64,000 bases of DNA from Egaibacter danicus (GCA_016707075.1 JADJII010000003.1:1-64000), one strand, 5' to 3'; shown: positions 36,788 to 48,580, numbered from the stretch's first letter. Translations and numbers: made by a program. The notes: generated by a model not told the origin, from the letters alone.

Positions 36788-38182
36788 ATGAGCCAAATAC
36801 TAACTCCTCCAAAACAATCGCCAAAAGTAGGTTTCGTCAGCCTCGGTTGCCCCAAGGCACTCACGGATTCCGAGTTGATCCTGACGCAACTGAGCGCCGA
36901 GGGGTATCAAACTTCCAAAACGTTTCAAGGCGCTGACCTGGTGATCGTGAACACCTGCGGCTTCATTGACGACGCCGTGAAGGAAAGTCTGGACACCATT
37001 GGCGAGGCGCTGGCTGAAAATGGCCGTGTCATCGTGACGGGTTGCCTGGGCGCGAAGTCGGGCACCGATGGCGGCAACCTGGTGCGGCAGATGCACCCCA
37101 GTGTGCTGGCTGTTACCGGGCCGCATGCCACGCAGGAAGTGATGGACGCGGTTCATTTGAATCTGCCCAAGCCGCACGATCCATTCATTGATCTGGTTCC
37201 CAACACGTTCGGTGTGGCGGGCATCAAACTCACGCCCCGGCATTACGCGTACCTGAAAATCAGTGAGGGCTGCAACCACCGCTGCACGTTTTGCATCATC
37301 CCGTCCATGCGCGGTGATCTGGTATCGCGCCCTATTGGCGATGTGCTCAATGAAGCCCGTGCGCTGTTTGAAGGCGGTGTGAAAGAGTTGCTGGTCATCA
37401 GCCAGGACACTTCGGCATATGGTGTGGACGTCAAGTACCGTACCGGTTTCTGGGACGGAAAGCCCATCAAGACGCGTATGCTGGATCTTGCGCTGGCGTT
37501 AGGTGAAATCGCCGATCCCTATGGCGCGTGGGTGCGCTTGCATTATGTGTATCCGTACCCCAGCGTGGACGAGATCATTCCTTTGATGGCGACTGGCAAG
37601 GTATTGCCGTATCTGGATGTGCCGTTGCAACACAGCCATCCCGATGTGCTCAAGCGCATGAAGCGCCCCGCCAGCGGCGAAAAGAACCTGGAAAGAATCC
37701 AGCGCTGGCGCGAAGCTTGCCCCGAGATCGTGGTGCGCAGCACCTTCATTGCCGGGTTCCCGGGCGAGACCGAAGAAGAGTTTTCCCATTTGCTGGATTT
37801 CATGAAAGAGGCGCAGATCGACCGGGCCGGGTGTTTTGCGTACAGCCCGGTGGCTGGTGCTGCCGCGAACGACATTCCGGGGATGTTGCCACCCGAGCTG
37901 CGCGAAGAACGCCGCGCGCGGTTTATGGCCGTAGCCGAAGCGGTGTCTGCTGCAAAGCTGCAAAAACGCATTGGCGTAACGATGCAAGTGCTGGTGGATT
38001 CCGCACCGGGCATGGGCAAAAAAGGTGGGGTTGGCAGAACCTATGCCGATGCGCCGGAAATTGACGGCACGGTGAAGCTCTTGCCGCCCGAAAAAATCAG
38101 CAAAACGCTCAAGGTGGGTGAATTCACCCGGGCGCGCATCGTGGGTACGCAGGGTCACGATCTGGTTGCTGTCCCGGTGTGA
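36788..38182 (+). CDS. rimO: Ribosomal protein S12 methylthiotransferase
   Basis: Radical-SAM enzyme of 464 residues that adds a methylthio group to Asp89 (E. coli numbering) of ribosomal protein S12. The N-terminal MTTase domain has VGFVSLGCPKALTDSE and VNTCGFIDDA. The radical-SAM cluster is CNHRCTFC near residue 166, followed by IIPSMRG. A C-terminal TRAM domain is present. Length is normal. It lies 28 nt after phaR and is followed by a bidirectional terminator. Confidence 0.95.
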   Translation: MSQILTPPKQSPKVGFVSLGCPKALTDSELILTQLSAEGYQTSKTFQGADLVIVNTCGFIDDAVKESLDTIGEALAENGRVIVTGCLGAKSGTDGGNLVRQMHPSVLAVTGPHATQEVMDAVHLNLPKPHDPFIDLVPNTFGVAGIKLTPRHYAYLKISEGCNHRCTFCIIPSMRGDLVSRPIGDVLNEARALFEGGVKELLVISQDTSAYGVDVKYRTGFWDGKPIKTRMLDLALALGEIADPYGAWVRLHYVYPYPSVDEIIPLMATGKVLPYLDVPLQHSHPDVLKRMKRPASGEKNLERIQRWREACPEIVVRSTFIAGFPGETEEEFSHLLDFMKEAQIDRAGCFAYSPVAGAAANDIPGMLPPELREERRARFMAVAEAVSAAKLQKRIGVTMQVLVDSAPGMGKKGGVGRTYADAPEIDGTVKLLPPEKISKTLKVGEFTRARIVGTQGHDLVAVPV

Positions 38183-38229
38183 AATCATTTGCATGAACTT
38201 GGGGAATATGAATTTCATGCAGACAACGA

Positions 38230-38271
38230 AAAAGCCGCTGAAAAAATCTGTCGATCTTTTCAGCGGCTTTT
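38230..38271. terminator. Bidirectional rho-independent terminator
   Basis: Arms AAAAGCCGCTGAAAA and TTTTCAGCGGCTTTT around a short loop, with A and T runs at the outer ends. It can end rimO transcripts from the left and tRNA-Leu transcripts from the right. Confidence 0.88.
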
Positions 38272-38314
38272 AATTAAAACCAGTAGTCTAAAACGTTGAA
38301 GTTAATACTACTAT

Positions 38315-40711
<2,397 letters not shown>

Positions 40712-40759
40712 GGCTTGATGTCCGGATCCTGTAAACCCCATCCAGAGGAAGCACGCGTT

Positions 40760-41515
40760 ATGTCAAATCATTCTAAAGTTGCCATTGTTACCGGCGCTGG
40801 TTCAGGTATTGGCAAGGCTGCTGCGCTGGCTTTGATCAAGGATGGCTACCGGGTGGTTCTGGCCGGGCGTCGCCTGGACCCCTTGACGGAGGTCATTGCC
40901 GAAGGCGGGGCGCCTGAGCGGGCTCTTGCGGTGTCTGCAGATGTGTCTGATCCGGCATCGGTCAAGGCTTTGTTTGAGGCGGCAGTCACCGCATTTGGAC
41001 GGGTAGACCTGTTGTTCAACAACGCCGGTGTCAACGCACCGGGAATTCCGCTGGAAGATCTCACGGTCGAGCAATGGAAAAATGTGGTGGACATCAATCT
41101 GACGGGCATGTTTTTGTGCATTCAGCAGGCATTTCGGGTCATGAAGGCACAAAGCCCGCGAGGTGGACGCATCATCAACAACGGATCCATCTCCGCGACG
41201 ACACCGCGTCCCAACTCCATCGCCTACACGGCCACCAAACACGCGGTCAAAGGTCTGACCAAGACGGCATCGCTTGACGGTCGAAAGTACGACATTGCCG
41301 TGGGGCAGATCGACGTTGGCAATGCTGCGACCGAAATGGCCCAGCGCATGGCTACCGGAGTCATCCAGGCGAATGGCGAGATTGCGATTGAGCCGTTGAT
41401 GGACGTGAATATCGTGGGGCAGTCGGTTCTGTATATGGCCAACTTGCCGCTGGAAGCCAATGTGATGTTCCATACGGTGATGGCGACCAAGATGCCATTT
41501 GCCGGTCGGGGCTGA
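40760..41515 (+). CDS. SDR-family oxidoreductase
   Basis: Short-chain dehydrogenase/reductase of 251 residues. The ATG at 40760 is chosen: GAGGAAG lies about 9 nt upstream, and the protein begins just ahead of VAIVTGAGSGIGKAAALAL. NNAG appears as NNAGVNAPG, with catalytic NGSISATTPRPNSIAYTATKHA. The substrate is unknown. It follows rnr by 48 nt and may be co-transcribed. Confidence 0.85.
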   Translation: MSNHSKVAIVTGAGSGIGKAAALALIKDGYRVVLAGRRLDPLTEVIAEGGAPERALAVSADVSDPASVKALFEAAVTAFGRVDLLFNNAGVNAPGIPLEDLTVEQWKNVVDINLTGMFLCIQQAFRVMKAQSPRGGRIINNGSISATTPRPNSIAYTATKHAVKGLTKTASLDGRKYDIAVGQIDVGNAATEMAQRMATGVIQANGEIAIEPLMDVNIVGQSVLYMANLPLEANVMFHTVMATKMPFAGRG

Positions 41516-41527
41516 TAATTCTGAGGT

Positions 41528-41584
41528 CAAATCGGCCCTCGACCCTCATGAACAGTGCGTGAGTAGCTATTGTTTTTATAGTGA
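41528..41584 (-). repeat. Two-hairpin dispersed repeat, copy 7 (reverse)
   Basis: On the minus strand it reads CACTATAAAAACAATAGC, core TACTCACGCACTGTTCATGA, hairpin GGTC-GAG-GGCC and GATTT. It provides the TAA stop of nnr (41576-41578) and fills the gap to the convergent SDR gene. Confidence 0.82.
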
Positions 41585-43036
41585 CTGTGAAAGGGCGCTT
41601 GCCGTGAGTGGCCGTATTCCGGTCCACTGATCGGCAACTTGCCCGTGCCGGAAGGCAGCTTCGCAGGCTGCTTCAAAGGCGTTTTTGCCCGAAGCCAGGC
41701 CCGCGCCAATCATCCCGGCCAGCACATCACCGGTGCCCGCAGTGGCCAGCCGCGCATTGCCGGTGGGGTTGATAACCGGCGTCTGCCCGGGCGCTGCAAT
41801 GACCGTACCTGAACCCTTGAGCACCACGGTACAGCCATAGCGTTGCGCCAGTTGATCGGCAGCGGCCAGGCGGTCATGCTGTACCTCGGTGGTCGTGACA
41901 CCTAGCAGGCGTGCTGCTTCCAAAGGATGAGGGGTGAGTACAGTGCCAGCAAAGTGTCGAGTACGGGCTGTTAGCAAATTCTGAAGCTGCGCATCGTTTG
42001 CTATTGAATTAAGAGCGTCTGCATCAATAACGAGAAGGGCGGATATTGACAATATTCTTGCCAGCGGACTGCGGATGGCGTCTCCACCTCCACAGCCACA
42101 GACCACGGTCATGGTACGGAAATCCAGAGAGTCCACCGCGCGGAACATCAATTCAGGCTGGCTGGCGTCAACAGTCATGGTCTCACCATCCAGCAGTCCG
42201 ACGAAGACGCGCCCGGCGCCCGCGTGCAGGGCAGCGGAAGCAGCCAGCAAAGCCGCACCAGTCATGCCAGGCGCCCCACCCACCACCGCCACATCGCCAT
42301 AGCTGCCTTTGTGCGATGCATGAAGGCGCGCGGCCGAAACGGGTTGACCGGCCAGCCAGGCACTTGGGAGAAAGGCTTCCCCGGTTGCTGTGGACAGAAT
42401 CTCGCTGCTGCCGAGATCGTCCAGCCACACGGTTCCGGCCGCATCGCGCCCATGTGCGGTAAACAAGCCTGGTTTGAGCGTGAGCAGACTCAGCGTGTGT
42501 GTGGCCCTGACCGTGGTTTGCGCAGCGGTACCCGTGTCAGCATGCAAGCCGGTGGGAATATCTGCCGCCAGCACTGGGGCCTGGCCGGCGTTCATCAGGT
42601 TGATCCAGTGGGCCATCTGGCCTTCGGGAGTGCGATTTGAAACACCGATTCCCAGTAGCGCATCAATGCACAAATCATGATCGTGCGGCGGCACTCCCGC
42701 AAACGTGACCCCGGCTTCGGCCGCGAGCTGAAATGATGCGGCCGCGTCGGCGGGCGCCTTGTCGGGGTTGCCCAGCCAGGTCACTATCGGAGACTTGCCC
42801 CATTGCTGCAGGTATACGGCGGCTTCCAGGCCATCGCCACCGTTGTTGCCAGGCCCGCACGCAATCCAGATCCTCCGGCTGTGCGGGGCGATCGCCATCG
42901 CAAGATGAGCCACCGCCAGTCCGGCCCGTTGCATCAGGGTGTGTTGGGGCAGGCTGGCCTGCATTGCGTGCTCTATCGTGCGGGTGAGCTCAATCGAGTG
43001 CAATGGCCGGCGTGTGCAGAAATCAATCTTGTGCAT
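41576..43036 (-). CDS. nnr: Bifunctional NAD(P)H-hydrate epimerase / ADP-dependent dehydratase
   Basis: Repairs hydrated NADH and NADPH. It has 486 residues. The N-terminal YjeF_N epimerase domain (about 10-215) has GPGNNGGDGLEAAVYL and DALLGIG. The C-terminal ribokinase-like dehydratase (about 230-486) has SHKGSYGDVAVVGGAPGMTGAA, LTPHPLEAARLLG and the GTGDVLAGMIGAGLASG signature. The domain order matches E. coli YjeF. The stop codon is inside repeat copy 7. Confidence 0.92.
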   Translation of the reverse strand: MHKIDFCTRRPLHSIELTRTIEHAMQASLPQHTLMQRAGLAVAHLAMAIAPHSRRIWIACGPGNNGGDGLEAAVYLQQWGKSPIVTWLGNPDKAPADAAASFQLAAEAGVTFAGVPPHDHDLCIDALLGIGVSNRTPEGQMAHWINLMNAGQAPVLAADIPTGLHADTGTAAQTTVRATHTLSLLTLKPGLFTAHGRDAAGTVWLDDLGSSEILSTATGEAFLPSAWLAGQPVSAARLHASHKGSYGDVAVVGGAPGMTGAALLAASAALHAGAGRVFVGLLDGETMTVDASQPELMFRAVDSLDFRTMTVVCGCGGGDAIRSPLARILSISALLVIDADALNSIANDAQLQNLLTARTRHFAGTVLTPHPLEAARLLGVTTTEVQHDRLAAADQLAQRYGCTVVLKGSGTVIAAPGQTPVINPTGNARLATAGTGDVLAGMIGAGLASGKNAFEAACEAAFRHGQVADQWTGIRPLTASALSQSL

Positions 43037-43076
43037 AAGACCGCTAGGATAGCGGCCTTTTCAGGCCAGGCTCAGG

Positions 43077-43964
43077 CTAAAACTCGAAGGTCTCACCTTC
43101 ACAGGCCAGCCGGATGTCCGGGTCGCCGGGCCGACGTGGATTGGATATCAGTGCTTGCCTGAAGGCCTCGTCCAGCGCGTCGTCACTGCGGGTCGGTTCG
43201 TGGTGGGTGCAAAACAGCACGCGGGATTTGGCGTCCCGCGCATATTGAATGCTGGAGTTGAATGTGCCATGCCCCCAGCCTTTCTTGGCGGCGTATTCCT
43301 GTTCGGTATAGGAGCAATCGGCAATAAGTACGTCAACGCCCTGCATGCCGCGAAGAATGCCGTCGGCGCGATCGTCAACGAAGCGCTGGTATTCAGCGAA
43401 TTCCTCATCGCCGGGTTCATAAATGTTGTACGGAGGTTCGTGGTCGCCCGTGAAGAAAACCGACTTGCCTGCGCATTCGATGCGGTACCCAAAGTTGATC
43501 ACGGGATGGTTGAGCAGGTAAGGTGTAACTGTCGCCGATCCGATTTGAATGGGGGTCTCGGGCATCAGCGTGACGTATTCAATCCTTGCCTTCATTTCCG
43601 CTTCACGGACTGGAAAGTAGCTGTATTGCAGTTGTACGGCCATAACCTGCTCAATCCCTTTTCCGGAAACCGGGTCGAACGCACCGTGCAGGCGCAAGAG
43701 GTTGCCGGGTATGAAGTTGGGGATGAAGAACGGCAGACCCTGGATGTGATCCCAGTGCGAATGGGTGATCAGCACATTGGCCGTCACAGGCAACTCGGCC
43801 AGTAGCGCCTGTGACAGGGGGAAGATGCCGGTGCCGGCATCGATGATGATCAACTCATTGTTGTCGGTTCGGATCTCGATGCAGGTGGTGTTGCCGCCAT
43901 AACGGGCAGTCTTTGGCCCCGGCGACGCGATGGAGCCGCGGACGCCCCAGAATCTGATTTTCAT
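43077..43964 (-). CDS. MBL-fold metallo-hydrolase, RNase Z/PhnP-like
   Basis: Metallo-beta-lactamase-fold protein of 295 residues. The metal site is THSHWDHIQG near residue 85, with further ligands in LLNHPVINFGYRIE, FFTGDHEPPY and FCTHHEP. The N-terminal WGVRGSIASPGPKTARYGGNTTC is typical of a subgroup often annotated as MBL hydrolase or putative phosphodiesterase. It is co-transcribed with an HDOD protein gene 9 nt upstream. A nucleotide or second-messenger phosphodiesterase role is possible but unproven. Confidence 0.85.
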   Translation of the reverse strand: MKIRFWGVRGSIASPGPKTARYGGNTTCIEIRTDNNELIIIDAGTGIFPLSQALLAELPVTANVLITHSHWDHIQGLPFFIPNFIPGNLLRLHGAFDPVSGKGIEQVMAVQLQYSYFPVREAEMKARIEYVTLMPETPIQIGSATVTPYLLNHPVINFGYRIECAGKSVFFTGDHEPPYNIYEPGDEEFAEYQRFVDDRADGILRGMQGVDVLIADCSYTEQEYAAKKGWGHGTFNSSIQYARDAKSRVLFCTHHEPTRSDDALDEAFRQALISNPRRPGDPDIRLACEGETFEF

Positions 43965-43973
43965 GCATTGACC

Positions 43974-44816
43974 CTACAACTTGGCAAAGATTTTGGCTTC
44001 TTCGAACAGGGACGTCAAATCGCCTGCCGATGCAATGACCTCATCCAGCGAGCCGCCCAGCCGCTGAGCAACGGCAGGTGGCAGCTCGTCTATCAGGGGA
44101 TTGCCACCAAAACCAAAGTTCAGCTTTTTGCTGATCTGATTGGCTCCAAACACGCAAGCCACCATGTCGGTGTCGATCAGCTCTGGGCCGTACTGATGCC
44201 GGAGGGTCTCTACCAGCGGCTGTGCGAAGCGCCATTTTTCCACCAGCATCGCACCCACGACGGCATGGTCCGTACCGATGACCTCGCGCAGCGCCAGGTG
44301 CAGCGATGTGCCATTGATCTTGCTGAACTCCAGCGCCTGACGAAATTCTGCAGCCATGAACTGGGCAAACACCACTTTTCCAAAGTCGTGAAGCAAGCCG
44401 GCGATAAAACAGTCCATGGGGTCGGCGTCATCCACGCGGCTGGCGAGATGTTTGGCGATGCCAGCGGTTGCCAGTGAATGCAGTAGGTACTGTTGTGCAT
44501 CAAATCCGGCTGCATTGTCTTTGGGCAGCATGCCGATGGCGGCAATACTCAAGGCCAGGTTTTTAATGGTGTTGAAGCCCAGATAAACCACTGCATGGTT
44601 GATGGACGTCACCTGTTTGGGCAGGCTGCAATAGGCCGAGTTGATGACCTTGAGAATCTTCACCGTGACGACTGGGTCCTTGTCAATGACCTGCACGAGG
44701 TCTTTGGGCGAGCAATTGACATCGCGGGTCAGCTCCAGAATGCGCTGCACGCTCTTGGGGAACGCGGGCATGCTGTCAACCGCAGCGGCGAGTTTTTGGG
44801 AAAGTTCAGGTGTCAT
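43974..44816 (-). CDS. HDOD domain protein
   Basis: Protein of 280 residues consisting mainly of an HDOD domain (LAAAVDSMPAFPKSVQRILELTRDVNCSPKDLVQVIDKDPVV form, about 8-50). It keeps a degenerate HD motif (AGLLHDFGKVVFAQF, near 141; HAVVGAMLVEKW, near 180). HDOD proteins are signalling proteins, often tied to c-di-GMP or stress regulation, and mostly lack proven catalysis. The gene lies directly upstream of the MBL-fold hydrolase, suggesting a joint signalling function. Confidence 0.88.
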   Translation of the reverse strand: MTPELSQKLAAAVDSMPAFPKSVQRILELTRDVNCSPKDLVQVIDKDPVVTVKILKVINSAYCSLPKQVTSINHAVVYLGFNTIKNLALSIAAIGMLPKDNAAGFDAQQYLLHSLATAGIAKHLASRVDDADPMDCFIAGLLHDFGKVVFAQFMAAEFRQALEFSKINGTSLHLALREVIGTDHAVVGAMLVEKWRFAQPLVETLRHQYGPELIDTDMVACVFGANQISKKLNFGFGGNPLIDELPPAVAQRLGGSLDEVIASAGDLTSLFEEAKIFAKL

Positions 44817-44912
44817 GGGCGTGGGTCATGGGTATGGTTTTTGACCTTGCCCCATTTTCCCAATGCCTGCCCGTTCTGAAGGCATGATTTGGATGCTTTT
44901 CCAGCGCTAGTT

Positions 44913-46163
44913 TTAGCGAAGGCGGCCAATGTCAAACCCGTCGAATTCCAGTGCTGGCGCTTTTCCCTGCACCAAGTCAGCCAGTGCGCGTGCCGATCCG
45001 CAGCTCAGCGCCCAGCCGCTGGAGCCGTGGCCCAGGTTCAACCACAAACCCGGTATGCCGCTGGGGCCGATCACGGGCGGGCCATCGGGCAACATCGGTC
45101 GGGCGCCTTTCCACTCCTGCACACCGTTGACCTTGCTTGCCGCACCGGGAAACCAGTCGTGCAACACTTTGTACAGGGTCTGGATCGAACTGGCCCGTTT
45201 ACGGTCGATGTGCCCGCCAATTTCGGCGCTGCCCGCCACCCGGATGCGGTTGCCCAGGCGCGACACCGCCACCTTGTAACGTTCATCCATCACTGCACTG
45301 CGAGGTGCGTTGAGGGGCTCGCGCACGGCAGCGCTGAGTGAATAGCCGTATACAGCCGCCATCGGGATGTTCATACCCAGTGGCTGGAGAAGCTTCGCCG
45401 ATGCCAGGCCGGCGCACATCACCACCGAGTCAAAGGGCCGTGGATTCGGTTCATCACCAATTTGCAAGGCGATGTCCGGTTGCCTTTGAACCGACTGAAC
45501 AGTCGTGTTGAACAAAAACGTAACCCCCAGGCGCTGTGCTTCGTTCTTGAGCATCAGGGCGAATTGGCGGCAATTTCCCACCTCGTCCTGGGGCAGGTGC
45601 ACGGAGCCAAAGAACGTCGTGTCCGGGTTGAGCGCGGGCTCAATCTTGCGCGTTTCATCGGCGTTCAGTTCACGAAACGTCACCTCTGCCTGGCGCAGAA
45701 CCTGCAGGCCCGGCTGCACCATCTGGCTGTCCCGCTCCGACCGCAGCAGCACCAGGTAGCCGTCGCTGCGATCATATTCCAGCTGCAGATCAGACGTGAT
45801 CTGGTGCAATCGTTCACGGCTGTAGAAGGCCAGCCGCTGCATCCGGGCCCGGTTTGCGAGATACGTGTCCAGGCGGCAGGACCGGTACCACTTCCACATC
45901 CAGGCCAGGTCGGAGGTCGACAAAGGCAGACCAATCTTCACTGGCGCGTGTCGGCTCAGCAAATGCGAGAGCACCTTGGCTGGCATGCCCGGCGCCGCCC
46001 ATGGTGTTACATAGCCGGGGGCGACAATGCCCGCGTTGGCAAAACTGGTTTCTTCGGCTACTGCGCCCCTGCGTTCAAAAACCGTTACGTCGTGTCCGTC
46101 ACAAGCCAGTTCATAGGCGGTGGTCACGCCGATGATGCCGGCGCCAATGACTGCAATTTTCAT
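44913..46163 (-). CDS. dadA: D-amino acid dehydrogenase (DadA-like)
   Basis: FAD-dependent oxidoreductase of 416 residues of the DAO superfamily. The FAD motif is VIGAGIIGVTTAYELACDG at residue 4. Family features are ANAGIVAPGYVTPWAAPGMP (near 46), VMCAGLASAKLLQPLG and LWLNLGHGSSGWALSCGSA near the C-terminus. It oxidises D-amino acids such as D-alanine to keto acids, passing electrons to the respiratory chain at the inner membrane. It may form a loose operon with the upstream amidase gene, but repeat copy 8 lies between them. Confidence 0.88.
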   Translation of the reverse strand: MKIAVIGAGIIGVTTAYELACDGHDVTVFERRGAVAEETSFANAGIVAPGYVTPWAAPGMPAKVLSHLLSRHAPVKIGLPLSTSDLAWMWKWYRSCRLDTYLANRARMQRLAFYSRERLHQITSDLQLEYDRSDGYLVLLRSERDSQMVQPGLQVLRQAEVTFRELNADETRKIEPALNPDTTFFGSVHLPQDEVGNCRQFALMLKNEAQRLGVTFLFNTTVQSVQRQPDIALQIGDEPNPRPFDSVVMCAGLASAKLLQPLGMNIPMAAVYGYSLSAAVREPLNAPRSAVMDERYKVAVSRLGNRIRVAGSAEIGGHIDRKRASSIQTLYKVLHDWFPGAASKVNGVQEWKGARPMLPDGPPVIGPSGIPGLWLNLGHGSSGWALSCGSARALADLVQGKAPALEFDGFDIGRLR

Positions 46164-46171
46164 GTATTTTA

Positions 46172-46231
46172 GGTATCAAAACAGCCCTTAGTCCTCGTGG
46201 GATATGCGTGAGTAGCTATTAATGTTGTAGC
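46172..46231 (-). repeat. Two-hairpin dispersed repeat, copy 8 (reverse)
   Basis: On the minus strand it reads GCTACAACATTAATAGC, core TACTCACGCATATCCCACG, then AGGACTAAGGGCTG (GC hairpin weakened). It contains the TAA stop of the amidase gene and ends 8 nt before the dadA ATG. Confidence 0.8.
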
Positions 46232-47556
46232 AAATGCTCTGTTTGCAAGGCTATGTTGAGTATCGCATCGTCACGCAGTGCTCCGTGCCAGATCATCAGC
46301 CCCACGGGCAATTCATCCGGGTTGTGGCACGGAATGGAGATGGCGCACCCGTCGAACATGTTCACCACGTTGGTGTTGCGAAGCAACTGCCCGTTGACTT
46401 TGAAAAACGCCTCGTCGCGTTCAACGCCGGGGGCAACCTGTGCAATGGGTGGCGCGATGATCGGCACGGTAGGCGACAGCACGGCATCGAACCGCTGCAG
46501 CTGCGCATTCATGCGGGCAACCCAATCGGCCCGGGCGTGAGTCAGATCGATGTAGTCACTCGCTGCCATCGACGCGCCGCGCTGGATGCGCAAGGCAACG
46601 CGGGGGTCGTATTGGTCTGCATGGTTCTTGAGCAGCGTCCGGTGCCAGGCGTAACTTTCGGCAGCGGAGAATCCACCCGTCGCCTGCAGGGTGGCCAGTT
46701 CATTCAACTCGGGCAGGTCGATGTCCTCGACCACGACGCCCGCTGCGCGCAGCCGGTTCAGACTGCGTTGAAACGCTGCAGCCACGGTTGAATCCAGCCC
46801 GTCTTGCATGAGGCTTCTGGCGACAGCCAATCGGTAGGTTGACATCGGAGCATTGCTTCGGGTCACCGTTCGCGCAGCCAGAACTTCATGGGCAACGATG
46901 GCGTCTGAAACTGACCGCGTGAGCGCGCAGACCGTGTCCAGCGTGGTTGAGAGCGGGATCGCGCCCCCGGTTGGCACCAGTCTGGCTGTGCTTTTGAAAC
47001 CCACAATGCCATTCAACGCGGCAGGAATCCGGATGGAGCCCCCTGTGTCCGAACCCAGGCCGATGAAAGCCGCGCCGGTGGCGACCGATACGGCCGCGCC
47101 GGAAGACGACCCGCCCGGGATCCGCGGCACGTCAGTGGCGGCGGCGTTGGCGGGTGTTCCGTAATGCGGGTTGGTCCCAACCCCCGAAAAGGCGAATTCG
47201 GACATGTTGGTGCGGCCGATAAGCACGCCCCCAGCGGATTTCAGCCGTGCTACAGCAGGGCAGTCTTGCCGGGCTGGCGCTGCGTCCGAGAGGACGATGG
47301 AGCCCGCGGTCGTGACCTGATCCTGCACGTCGAACAGGTCCTTGACCGATACTGCCAGGCCGGCAAGGCACCGATTGGCGAGGCTCGAATCCCGAGTTTG
47401 GGTTCGCGCAGACTCTCCAAATGTCTTCAATAATGCGTTTTTACAGCTATCACTGGCTGAAACACCAATGGCACGGTCCATTTCTTCGTGGGCGCTGGTC
47501 AGTCCGGCGCGAATCGCCCGACGGGTGGTGGAGAGGTCTGGGAGCTGGATTTGCAT
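46219..47556 (-). CDS. Amidase, amidase-signature family
   Basis: Amidase of 445 residues. The Ser-cisSer-Lys triad is visible: Lys in LAVSVKDLFDV (near 73), cis-Ser in PGGSSSGAAVSVA (near 149) and the nucleophile in GSDTGGSIRIPAALNG (near 173). It is shorter than GatA and lies apart from gatB/gatC, so it is a stand-alone amide hydrolase rather than the tRNA amidotransferase subunit. The substrate is unknown. It is divergent from rpsB, and its TAA stop lies in repeat copy 8. Confidence 0.88.
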   Translation of the reverse strand: MQIQLPDLSTTRRAIRAGLTSAHEEMDRAIGVSASDSCKNALLKTFGESARTQTRDSSLANRCLAGLAVSVKDLFDVQDQVTTAGSIVLSDAAPARQDCPAVARLKSAGGVLIGRTNMSEFAFSGVGTNPHYGTPANAAATDVPRIPGGSSSGAAVSVATGAAFIGLGSDTGGSIRIPAALNGIVGFKSTARLVPTGGAIPLSTTLDTVCALTRSVSDAIVAHEVLAARTVTRSNAPMSTYRLAVARSLMQDGLDSTVAAAFQRSLNRLRAAGVVVEDIDLPELNELATLQATGGFSAAESYAWHRTLLKNHADQYDPRVALRIQRGASMAASDYIDLTHARADWVARMNAQLQRFDAVLSPTVPIIAPPIAQVAPGVERDEAFFKVNGQLLRNTNVVNMFDGCAISIPCHNPDELPVGLMIWHGALRDDAILNIALQTEHLLQH

Positions 47557-47565
47557 GGGCGGGCC

Positions 47566-47741
47566 GTGTTATACTCTTTGGGTTTCGCTGAAAGGGATTT
47601 CCCCTGAATCGGCGGACAAATCGCAAACCAGTCTCATCAAGGTGTTGCGGCCTCTGAAAGCGCTGACAAATTGTGTCAGAAAGTTGTCAGAAGTGTCGTC
47701 AATAGCGGACTGGATTTTAGACACAACCTTTGGAGTTAAAT
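47566..47741 (+). promoter_or_regulatory. rpsB promoter and leader
   Basis: An extended -10, TG-T-TATACT (TATACT at 47570-47575), lies just outside the divergent amidase start. It would give an rpsB leader of about 160 nt. Long rpsB leaders are known in enterobacteria to bind S2 for feedback; whether that holds here cannot be seen. A CGGACT/GTCAGAA-rich stretch near 47660-47700 may fold, but no structure was established. Confidence 0.5.
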
Positions 47742-48494
47742 ATGTCAGTTACCATGCGCGAAATGCTGGAAGCAGGCGTCCATTTCGGACACCAAACCCG
47801 CTTCTGGAATCCCAAGATGGCGCCGTTTATTTTCGGCCATCGCAACAAAATCCACATCATCAACCTGGAAAAATCGCTGCCGATGTTCCAGGAGGCGGCC
47901 AAGTTTGTGAAGCAGCTGACCGCCCGCCGCGGCACCGTGCTGATGGTCGGCACCAAGCGCCAGGCTCGCGAAACCGTAGCCGCTGAAGCTCAGCGCGCCG
48001 GTGTTCCATTTGTTGACCAGCGCTGGCTGGGTGGCATGTTGACCAACTTCAAGACGGTCAAGACATCGATCAAGCGCCTGAAAGAAATGAAGATTCAGCA
48101 GGAAGCCGGTCTGGATAGCATGAGCAAGAAAGAGCAGCTGATGTTCGCGCGCGAACTGGCCAAGCTTGAAAAAGACATCGGTGGTATTCAGGACATGAAT
48201 GCATTGCCGGACGCCATTTTTGTGATCGATGTGGGTTTCCACAAGATTGCCGTGGCCGAAGCCAAAAAGCTCGGCATCCCCCTGATTGGGGTGGTTGATT
48301 CCAACCATTCGCCTGAAGGTATCGATTACGTCATTCCGGGCAACGACGATTCTTCCAAGGCGGTGATTCTGTATGCCCGTGGCATTGCAGACGCGATTCT
48401 GGAAGGCCGTGCCAACGCCGTTGACGATGTGGTCAAAGCCGTGGCAACCGAGAGTGGTGATGAATTTGTGGAAGTGGACGAGGCTGCTGCCTGA
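47742..48494 (+). CDS. rpsB: 30S ribosomal protein S2
   Basis: S2 of 250 residues. The ATG at 47742 is preceded by TTTGGAG and starts SVTMREMLEAGVHFGHQTRFWNPKM. Signature regions TFRHRNKIHIINLEKS-like (IFGHRNKIHIINLEKSL) and VPFVDQRWLGGMLTNFKT are present. It is the first gene of the rpsB-tsf-pyrH-frr series, followed by an intrinsic terminator before tsf. Confidence 0.98.
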   Translation: MSVTMREMLEAGVHFGHQTRFWNPKMAPFIFGHRNKIHIINLEKSLPMFQEAAKFVKQLTARRGTVLMVGTKRQARETVAAEAQRAGVPFVDQRWLGGMLTNFKTVKTSIKRLKEMKIQQEAGLDSMSKKEQLMFARELAKLEKDIGGIQDMNALPDAIFVIDVGFHKIAVAEAKKLGIPLIGVVDSNHSPEGIDYVIPGNDDSSKAVILYARGIADAILEGRANAVDDVVKAVATESGDEFVEVDEAAA

Positions 48495-48508
48495 GTTCCC
48501 TGGTCTCC

Positions 48509-48538
48509 AAAAAAGGGGCTCATGTGCCCCTTTTTTTT
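48509..48538 (+). terminator. Rho-independent terminator / attenuator between rpsB and tsf
   Basis: Stem AAAAGGGGC / GCCCCTTTT followed by eight or more T residues. Because tsf follows 43 nt later, it probably only partly stops transcription and reduces tsf relative to rpsB. Confidence 0.85.
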
Positions 48539-48580
48539 AGCCTCTTGTTAAACTGATTTGTATTGAGTACGGAGAAAAAA

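Noticed and set aside
41971..42012. Possible eleventh repeat copy inside nnr
   Set aside because: GCTGCGCAT and GCTATTGAATTAAGAGC recall the family, but the core and GC hairpin are missing; too weak to call.
46219..47556. Amidase as GatA of the tRNA amidotransferase
   Set aside because: No gatB or gatC beside it and shorter than GatA; a stand-alone amidase is more likely.
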